Positions 58,031 through 64,000 of a stretch of DNA of 64,000 nt are shown here, one piece after another; the first letter of the stretch is position 1; every line of letters begins with the position of its first letter. The translations under genes were made by a program, and so were the position numbers. The DNA comes from Rhodococcus tibetensis (lineage in GTDB: Bacteria; Actinomycetota; Actinomycetes; Mycobacteriales; Mycobacteriaceae), in the NCBI RefSeq assembly GCF_024438035.1, contig NZ_JANFQF010000005.1, positions 186,001 to 250,000 on the forward strand, given 5' to 3'. Below the pieces are notes generated by a model. It saw nothing but the letters and a program-made list of their open reading frames with translations. It was not told the origin of the DNA and made no database searches.

Positions 58031-59386
58031 TCACCCGATCCTTTGGCGACTGCCGAGAATGCCCTGAGGCCGGACGACGAGGATGACGATCAAGACGAGC
58101 AGTCCTCCGATGTACTTGAGGTCGGGGTTGATCACCAGGGTCGACAGCTGCACCAGCATGCCGACGATCACGCAACCGAGCAGTGCGCCGTAGGCAGTGC
58201 CGAGTCCGCCGAGGGTGATACCTGCGAACATCAGCAACAGGAGTTTGAAACCCATCTCCCACTGCACGCGTCCACCGAGTTCCGAGATGCCGAACAGGAC
58301 GCCACCGAGCGCGGCAAGTCCGCCGCCGAGACCCCAGACGAATCGGATGACTCGTTCGACGTCGATGCCGGAGGACGCCGCCAGGTCGCGGTTGTCGGCG
58401 ACGGCCCGCATCGCCTTGCCGATGCGGGTCTTCTGGAGCAGGAGGGCAACGCCGACCAGGACGACGAGGCTGATCCCGATGGACACGAGATTGGCATCGG
58501 TGATGGCGATCGGACCCCAATGCCGCTCCACCTGGGCCTGATAGTCGACGAAGGGTTCCGCGCGGTCGGAGAAGAAGATGAGTATCAGGTATCGCAGCGA
58601 GATCGCGAGGCCGATCGACACCACGAGTTGGGGGATCAGACCTGTCTTGCGTTTGCGTAGAGGTCTCCAGATCCCGGCGTCGTTGGCAACGCCGATCAGG
58701 ACTCCGACGATGATGGCGAGGATCGTCGCCGGGATCAGTTGCACTCCGAACGACACGTTGATGACCCAGGCCGCGACAGCGCCGAGCGTGACAAGTTCGC
58801 CGTGCGCGAAGTTGGTCAGGCCGGTGGTTCCGTAGATCAAGCTCAGGCCGACCCCGGCGATGGCAATGACGAGACCGAACCTCAGACCGTCGATGAGCTG
58901 GCGGATCAGCTTCTCGTAGAACGGAACCGCGGAACCCGTCCGGGTTTCACCGAAGGAGAAGATGACCGTGTTCGCGCGACCGGCCACTACCTCACGGTCC
59001 ACGGTTCCCTGCACGCTCACCCCCTCGGGCAGCGACTCGGGGACGATCTCGAAGGTGTACTTGCCCGGTGCCACCCGGAGTTCCCAGCGTCCGGTTGCCG
59101 CGGACTCCGTCGAGGCGACCTCCGTTCCGCCGGCGTCCAGCGCCCGCACCGTCACGCCCCCGAGCCGATCTCCCGCGTTGTTGAGATTGCCGCTGACCGG
59201 GACGGCATTCTCCGGGGGCACCGGCCCGCTGGTGGCGGGCGGTGGCGCCGGTGTCGGGGTGGGTTCCTGTGCTGCCGCGGAACCGCCGAACGCGATCGCC
59301 GCGACGAAGCCGAGCAGGAGGAGGACGAACGCACGGCGCAGTTGCCGGGTGACCGGCCCCCCTCGCGTGCGTTCCCTCACGGACAT
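58031..59386 (-). CDS. livH: branched-chain amino acid ABC transporter permease LivH with N-terminal beta domain
   Basis: 451 residues, about 150 more than usual LivH. Order: signal peptide (about 1-41, ending SAAAQ), Pro/Thr/Ala linker (42-60), Ig-like carboxypeptidase-regulatory-type beta sandwich (about 62-155: VSGNLNNAGDRLGGVTVRAL, then GRWELRVAPGKYTFEIVPES), then the permease with about eight spans (YGTTGLTNFAHGELVTLGA and RAVADNRDLAASSGI are LivH motifs). The extra domain would face outside the cell. The start at 59386 is supported by signal-peptide form; an upstream reading to 59674 would cover the polA start. Confidence 0.88.
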   Translation of the reverse strand: MSVRERTRGGPVTRQLRRAFVLLLLGFVAAIAFGGSAAAQEPTPTPAPPPATSGPVPPENAVPVSGNLNNAGDRLGGVTVRALDAGGTEVASTESAATGRWELRVAPGKYTFEIVPESLPEGVSVQGTVDREVVAGRANTVIFSFGETRTGSAVPFYEKLIRQLIDGLRFGLVIAIAGVGLSLIYGTTGLTNFAHGELVTLGAVAAWVINVSFGVQLIPATILAIIVGVLIGVANDAGIWRPLRKRKTGLIPQLVVSIGLAISLRYLILIFFSDRAEPFVDYQAQVERHWGPIAITDANLVSIGISLVVLVGVALLLQKTRIGKAMRAVADNRDLAASSGIDVERVIRFVWGLGGGLAALGGVLFGISELGGRVQWEMGFKLLLLMFAGITLGGLGTAYGALLGCVIVGMLVQLSTLVINPDLKYIGGLLVLIVILVVRPQGILGSRQRIG

Positions 59387-59624
59387 CGGTCGCGCACTCA
59401 CTGGGAGTCGCTTCCTCACGGTTGGGGCCACGCAGGTCCTCCGAGGACGTGTAGTTCGGTCAGGTCGTGCAGCGTCGGGCCCGTCTTTCCGCCCGGGCTG
59501 CGATTTCCGGACTCTAACGGGTCCAGTCGCGCGAAATCGGGTTCTACGATTTCCGGCGCGTTTCGGTTGAGTTTCGAACCGTCCGGCTGATCGGTGTCGG
59601 ATCCGCTCCCTAGACTGGGCAACC
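59387..59624. promoter_or_regulatory. livH/polA divergent promoter region
   Basis: 238 bases between two divergent starts. A TAGACT hexamer about 13 bases before the polA GTG is a possible -10. No strong palindrome or repeat was seen. Confidence 0.35.
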
Positions 59625-62369
59625 GTGAGCCCCGCAACCACACCCCGGTCCACTACGTCCCTTGCGTCCGTCACGGCCGCGCCGGACGAGACTCGCCCTA
59701 CCCTGATGCTGCTCGACGGCCATTCGCTGGCCTTCCGTGCGTTCTACGCCCTGCCCGCCGAGAACTTCAAGACTCACAGCGGGCAGGTCACCAACGCGGT
59801 CTACGGGTTCACGTCGATGCTGATCAATCTGCTGCGGGACGAACAGCCCACCCATGTGGGCGCCGCCTTCGATGTGTCGCGGCAGACATTTCGGGCCGAG
59901 AAGTTCCCCGAATACAAAGCGAACCGCAGCAAGGCTCCCGACGAGTTCAAGGGGCAGGTCGAGATCACCAAGGACGTCCTGGGTGCTCTCGGTATCCCGG
60001 TGATGGCCGAAGAGGGGTTCGAGGCAGACGACATCATCGCCACGCTCACCACCCAGGCCGAGGCGCTCGGCTACCGGGTCCTTGTGGTGACGGGCGACCG
60101 CGACTCTCTCCAGTTGGTCAGCGACGGGGTCACCGTGCTCTACCCGAAGAAGGGCGTGTCGGATCTGACCCGGTTCACACCGGCCGCGGTGGAGGAGAAG
60201 TACGGGCTGACTCCGGCGCAGTACCCCGACTTCGCCGCCCTGCGCGGCGACCCGAGCGACAACCTGCCCGGCATCCCCGGGGTGGGCGAGAAGACGGCTA
60301 CCAAATGGATCCGCGAGTACGGGGATCTGGTGGGCCTGGTCGACAACGTCGACCAGGTGCGCGGCAAGGTCGGTGACGCGCTGCGTGCCAATCTTCCCAA
60401 CGTCCTGCTCAACCGCGAACTCACCGAGATGGTGCGGGACGTCCCCCTTCCGTACACCCCCGACCAGCTGATTCTGGCGCAGTGGGACCGCGAGAAGATC
60501 CACGCGCTGTTCGACGACCTCGAGTTCAAGGTTCTGCGGGATCGGCTGTTCGCCACGCTGGCGCCCGTGGAAGCCGAGGCAGATGAAGGCTTCGAGGTTC
60601 GCGGTGGGGCGCTGGAGCCAGGCGCGGTCGCAGACTGGCTGGCTGCTCACGCATCGAGCGGTGAACGGTCGGGTGTGTCCGTGGTCGGCACCCGCACCCC
60701 GTACGGGGGAGATGTGACTGCCATCGCGATCGCCGCCCCGGACGGGGAAGGCGCGTACATCACGACGGTCGCCGCAACCCCGGAGGACGAGAAGGCGCTC
60801 GGCACCTGGCTCGCCGACGCGGAGCAGCCGAAAGCCTTGCACGAGGCGAAATGGGCGATGCATGCCCTGCGCGGACGCGGCTGGGTGCTCGGCGGGCTCA
60901 CCAGCGACACCGCCTTGGCGGCCTACCTGGTCCGGCCCGGTCAGCGCACCTTCAACCTGGACGACCTGTCGCTGCGGTACCTGCGCCGTGAACTGCGCGT
61001 GGAAGAGACCGGACAGGAACAGCTTTCGTTGCTCGACGACGTCGACCAGGTAGATGCGGAGGCTGCTGAGGCGGAAATTCTCAGTGCCAGGGCCGTATTG
61101 GATCTGGCCGCAGCACTCGACACCGAACTCGAGGACATCGAATCGACGGCCCTGCTGTCCGAGATGGAACTACCACTGCTCGAAGTACTGGCCGACACCG
61201 AAGCCGCCGGCATCGCCGTCGACTGTGACCACCTCAACGACCTGCAGAGCCGTTTCGCAGCCGAGGTGTCGGAGGCGGCGGAGGCGGCGTACGGCGTCAT
61301 CGGCAAGCAGATCAATCTCGGATCGCCGAAGCAGCTGCAGGTGGTGCTGTTCGATGAGTTGGAGATGCCTAAAACGAAGAAGACCAAGACGGGATACACC
61401 ACCGACGCCGAGGCACTGCAGAATCTCTTCGAGAAGACGTCGCACCCCTTCCTCGAGCATCTGCTGGCTCATCGCGACGCTACGCGGCTGAAGGTCACGG
61501 TCGACGGGCTGCTCAAGACGGTGGCCGAGGACGGGCGCATTCACACCACGTTCAACCAGACCGTGGCGGCCACCGGCCGATTGTCGTCCACCGAGCCGAA
61601 CCTGCAGAACATCCCCGTCCGCAACGACGCCGGCCGGCAGATCCGCGACGGGTTCGTGGTCGGCGAGGGTTTCGACACGCTTCTCACGGCCGACTACAGC
61701 CAGATCGAAATGCGGATCATGGCCCACGTCTCGGGCGACGAAGGTCTGATCGAGGCTTTCAACACGGGCGAAGACCTGCACAGCTTCGTCGGCGCGCGAG
61801 CCTTCGGCGTGCCGATCGAGGAGGTCACCCCGGAATTGCGCCGGCGCGTCAAGGCGATGTCGTACGGCCTGGCGTACGGGCTGAGCGCTTTCGGTCTCGC
61901 CGCTCAGCTGAAGATTTCGACCGAAGAGGCGAAGTCGCAGATGGAGGCGTACTTCGCGCGATTCGGCGGGGTCCGCGACTACCTGCACGCAGTGGTCGAG
62001 CAGGCGCGCAAGGATGGGTTCACGTCGACGCTGTACGGCCGTCGGCGTTACTTGCCCGACCTCACCAGCGACAACCGTCAACGGCGTGAGGTGGCGGAAC
62101 GGGCCGCGCTCAACGCACCGATTCAGGGGACGGCAGCCGACATCATCAAGGTCGCGATGATCAACGTCCAGCGGTCATTGCGCGAGGCAGGGCTGAAGTC
62201 GCGGATGCTGCTGCAAGTCCACGACGAACTGGTACTCGAGGTGGTCGAGGCGGAGCGGGAGCGGGTGGAGCAGCTGGTCCGCGACAAGATGTCCTCGGCC
62301 ATCGCGCTGTCGGTGCCGCTCGACGTGTCGGTCGGCACCGGACGCAGCTGGGATGCCGCCGCCCACTGA
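59625..62369 (+). CDS. polA: DNA polymerase I
   Basis: 914 residues. The 5' nuclease domain (to about 310) opens LLDGHSLAFRAFYALP. The middle domain lacks the DEDD exonuclease residues, as in other actinobacterial Pol I. The polymerase domain holds LLTADYSQIEMRIMAHVSGD (motif A), RRVKAMSYGLAYGLSAFG (motif B) and LQVHDELVLEV (motif C). GTG start. Repairs and primer-gap filling. Convergent with the thioredoxin gene. Confidence 0.96.
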   Translation: MSPATTPRSTTSLASVTAAPDETRPTLMLLDGHSLAFRAFYALPAENFKTHSGQVTNAVYGFTSMLINLLRDEQPTHVGAAFDVSRQTFRAEKFPEYKANRSKAPDEFKGQVEITKDVLGALGIPVMAEEGFEADDIIATLTTQAEALGYRVLVVTGDRDSLQLVSDGVTVLYPKKGVSDLTRFTPAAVEEKYGLTPAQYPDFAALRGDPSDNLPGIPGVGEKTATKWIREYGDLVGLVDNVDQVRGKVGDALRANLPNVLLNRELTEMVRDVPLPYTPDQLILAQWDREKIHALFDDLEFKVLRDRLFATLAPVEAEADEGFEVRGGALEPGAVADWLAAHASSGERSGVSVVGTRTPYGGDVTAIAIAAPDGEGAYITTVAATPEDEKALGTWLADAEQPKALHEAKWAMHALRGRGWVLGGLTSDTALAAYLVRPGQRTFNLDDLSLRYLRRELRVEETGQEQLSLLDDVDQVDAEAAEAEILSARAVLDLAAALDTELEDIESTALLSEMELPLLEVLADTEAAGIAVDCDHLNDLQSRFAAEVSEAAEAAYGVIGKQINLGSPKQLQVVLFDELEMPKTKKTKTGYTTDAEALQNLFEKTSHPFLEHLLAHRDATRLKVTVDGLLKTVAEDGRIHTTFNQTVAATGRLSSTEPNLQNIPVRNDAGRQIRDGFVVGEGFDTLLTADYSQIEMRIMAHVSGDEGLIEAFNTGEDLHSFVGARAFGVPIEEVTPELRRRVKAMSYGLAYGLSAFGLAAQLKISTEEAKSQMEAYFARFGGVRDYLHAVVEQARKDGFTSTLYGRRRYLPDLTSDNRQRREVAERAALNAPIQGTAADIIKVAMINVQRSLREAGLKSRMLLQVHDELVLEVVEAERERVEQLVRDKMSSAIALSVPLDVSVGTGRSWDAAAH

Positions 62370-62404
62370 GCATCACCGGGCTCGCGGCGACGGCGTCCTT
62401 CGCG

Positions 62405-62773
62405 TTATTCGGCCGGCGTCTGCTCGGCGATCTGCTTACGCACCTCGTCCATGTCGAGGGCCTTGACCTGCGTAACCAGATCTTCGAGTGCCGCCGGCGG
62501 AAGAGCACCGGGCTGATTGAAGACGAGGACGCCCTCCCGGAACGCCATGATGGTCGGGATCGAGCGGATGTTCGCGGCCGCCGCGATTCCCTGTTCGGCC
62601 TCGGTGTCGACCTTCGCGTGCACCACGTCGGGGTGCTGCTCCGAGGACTTCTCGAACGTGGGCGCGAAGCTGCGGCACGGGCCGCACCAGGACGCCCAGA
62701 AGTCGACGAGCACCACATCGTTGCCGGTCACGGTCTCATCGAAATTTTGTTGTGTCAGGGTCGTGGTGGCCAC
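62405..62773 (-). CDS. thioredoxin
   Basis: 122 residues. WCGPCRS is the redox site, DFWASWCGPCRSFAPTFE the surrounding motif, and IRSIPTIMAFREG carries the cis-Pro. It is longer than E. coli Trx by about 15 residues at the C-terminus. A probable general thiol reductant, possibly partner of the Bcp peroxidase in this window (inference). Confidence 0.92.
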   Translation of the reverse strand: MATTTLTQQNFDETVTGNDVVLVDFWASWCGPCRSFAPTFEKSSEQHPDVVHAKVDTEAEQGIAAAANIRSIPTIMAFREGVLVFNQPGALPPAALEDLVTQVKALDMDEVRKQIAEQTPAE

Positions 62774-62842
62774 GAGGGTCCTTTCGTTCGGGAACTGTCG
62801 TGCCTCTACAACGCGGGAGCGGCACCGATTCTTCCCTGCGCC

Positions 62843-63841
62843 TCAACCGACGCGCTCGGTGTCCCGGAACGTGCGCCGGTAGGCCTGTGGGGTGGTGTGG
62901 CGCAGGCGGAGGAAGTGCTGGCGCAACACTGCACCGCCGCCGAAGCCGACGCGCTCGGCGATGACGTCGACCGACAGATCAGAATCTTCGAGTAGGTGTT
63001 GCGCTGCGAGCACGCGCTGATCGCTGAGCCACCGCGCCGGAGTGGTGCCGGTCTCGGCCTGAAATCGCCGCGCGAACGTGCGCGGCGACATGTTGGCCTT
63101 CGCTGCGACGGCCGTTACGGAGAGGTCGAGGGCGAGGTGTTCGGTCATCCAGTCCAGCACCGGCCCGAGGGTGTCGATCGACGTCGACGGCAACGGCATC
63201 GCGACGTACTGTGCCTGACCGCCGTCGCGGTGCGGCGGGACCACCATGCGCCGGGCGATACCGTTGGCCACACTGCTGCCCTGTTCCTTACGCACGATGT
63301 GCAGGCACAAATCGATGCCGGCCGCGGTTCCCGCGCTCGTCAGCACGGGGTCGTCGTCGACATAGAGGACATTCGGATCGACGGTGGCACCAGGATGCTG
63401 TTCGGCGAGGCGCTGGGCGTGGCGCCAGTGTGTGGTGCAGCGGCGGCCGTCGAGAAGGCCCGCGGCACCGAGAACGAAAGCGCCGTTGCACAAACTGGCG
63501 ACTTTCGCGCCGCGATCGACGGCGCGGCGAAGTTTGTGGAGCAGCGGGTCCATGCACGGGTCTGGCTCCTTCGCGCAGACGTACGATCCGTCCGATTCCG
63601 CGTAGGTTCCGCCGGCGGGAACGATGATGAGATCCGCGTCGTCGAGCCGATCGAGTTCGTACGGGACGTCGATGCCATAGCCGAATCGTGTGCGGATCGG
63701 CTGGGGAACGCCGGCCACGAGGGAGAAGTCGTAGGTGGGTAGTCCGTCGTCGGATCTGTCGAATCCGAACACCTCACAGGCGACGCCGAGTTCGAAGGCT
63801 TCGGTAAGCGGCATGAGCGGTACCACGACCTTTTTCAACAC
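62843..63841 (-). CDS. GlxA-family regulator (DJ-1/PfpI domain plus AraC helix-turn-helix)
   Basis: 332 residues. The N-terminal DJ-1/PfpI-like domain (to about 190, with SLCNGAFVLGAAGLLDGR holding the conserved Cys position) is followed by an AraC helix-turn-helix pair (about 225-325, RTFARRFQAETGTTPARWL and ERVGFGGGAVLRQHF). Family members control amino acid, sugar or amide catabolic genes. A GTG start at 63841 is used; the Met at residue 10 is an alternative. Divergent from the gene at 63923. Confidence 0.9.
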   Translation of the reverse strand: MLKKVVVPLMPLTEAFELGVACEVFGFDRSDDGLPTYDFSLVAGVPQPIRTRFGYGIDVPYELDRLDDADLIIVPAGGTYAESDGSYVCAKEPDPCMDPLLHKLRRAVDRGAKVASLCNGAFVLGAAGLLDGRRCTTHWRHAQRLAEQHPGATVDPNVLYVDDDPVLTSAGTAAGIDLCLHIVRKEQGSSVANGIARRMVVPPHRDGGQAQYVAMPLPSTSIDTLGPVLDWMTEHLALDLSVTAVAAKANMSPRTFARRFQAETGTTPARWLSDQRVLAAQHLLEDSDLSVDVIAERVGFGGGAVLRQHFLRLRHTTPQAYRRTFRDTERVG

Positions 63842-63851
63842 CGAACCAGTA

Positions 63852-63886
63852 TGGCAGAAATATGTCGAACTATGACGTTTCTGCCA
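63852..63886. promoter_or_regulatory. inverted repeat between the GlxA regulator and the last gene
   Basis: TGGCAGAAA (63852-63860) and TTTCTGCCA (63878-63886) form a perfect 9-base inverted repeat with a 17-base spacer. AraC-type proteins often bind spaced half-sites like this. It lies 11 bases past the regulator start and 36 before the last ATG. Confidence 0.65.
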
Positions 63887-63922
63887 CTATTCCTCGGAAC
63901 CTGCCGGCGCAAGGCTGGAGGT

Positions 63923-64000
63923 ATGACAATCCTGGTCGTGGTTCTCCTCGTGTTCCTGGCACTGACCGCCTTGGCGCTCGCCGACCGCACACCTGATACG
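63923..64000 (+). CDS. unknown gene, 3' truncated by the window
   Basis: ATG at 63923 after GCTGGAGG, at a short spacing. The 26 visible codons give MTILVVVLLVFLALTALALA followed by a polar stretch. This is a signal peptide or a membrane span. It runs open to the end of the window. It is divergent from the GlxA-type regulator and is its likely target. Nothing more can be said. Confidence 0.55.
   Translation, partial: MTILVVVLLVFLALTALALADRTPDT

Overview
The window is a high-GC actinobacterial chromosome segment, almost certainly from the Mycobacteriales, with Rhodococcus the best guess. The basis is the gene order. From bioB to polA it follows the order I recall for Mycobacterium tuberculosis Rv1589-Rv1629: bioB, its small auxiliary gene, a DUF2567 membrane gene, nadABC, hisDCB, hisH, hisA/priA, impA, hisF, hisI, bcp, trpE, trpM, trpC, trpB, trpA, lgt, a TM2 protein, pyk, tesB, a tRNA-Leu, pdtaR and polA. 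The genus call is inference, since no rRNA or species marker is present. No phage, IS element, CRISPR array or plasmid gene was seen.

Layout. Bases 1-1663 hold the 3' end of bioF and all of bioD. Bases 1706-2496 hold two glyoxalase-fold genes on the minus strand. Bases 2669-6493 are a four-gene succinate dehydrogenase operon of the mycobacterial Sdh1 type, behind a CRP/GlxR-like site. Bases 6516-9102 hold a di-iron hydroxylase-like membrane protein, its FadR-type regulator and a secreted lipase. Bases 9176-11812 hold a BioQ-like repressor divergent from bioB, then bsaP and a DUF2567 gene. Bases 11802-13297 are a divergent SDR/TetR pair around a palindrome. Bases 13345-18266 are the NAD module: an NrtR-like regulator divergent from nadABC, followed by a LysE-type exporter. 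Next come a secreted GH1 glycosidase, a long acyl-CoA dehydrogenase and a zinc peptidase.

Bases 23025-31263 are the his cluster (D, C, B, H, A, F, I), with impA, an MFS transporter, two tiny membrane proteins and a 4-OT tautomerase interleaved. Bases 31315-32776 are a MarR/ring-cleavage dioxygenase pair. Bases 32764-38662 carry bcp and the trp genes (E, M, C, B, A). There is no trpF here, which fits a dual-function PriA. Bases 38659-49651 hold lgt, a TM2 protein with a Gln/Gly/Tyr-rich region, gltBD, pyk, tesB and a small acidic protein. Bases 49768-52100 hold a BacA-like ABC transporter and an SRPBCC protein. Bases 52101-53022 hold a decayed DUF427 gene, a strong hairpin and a short-armed tRNA-Leu(CAA). 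The rest holds pdtaR, a branched-chain amino acid type ABC transporter (livK convergent with livHMGF), polA, a thioredoxin, a GlxA-type regulator and the first 26 codons of an unknown gene.

Working together: most of the window is core biosynthesis (biotin, NAD, histidine, tryptophan, glutamate) in translationally coupled operons, with many 4-base stop/start overlaps. Local repressors sit beside candidate operators visible in the sequence: BioQ, NrtR, and FadR-, TetR-, MarR- and AraC-type. The least ordinary items are the LivH permease with an added extracytoplasmic beta domain, the Sdh1 anchor rich in Cys and His, the paired BioQ boxes, the class-I-shaped tRNA-Leu(CAA), the DUF427 pseudogene and the low-complexity TM2 protein.
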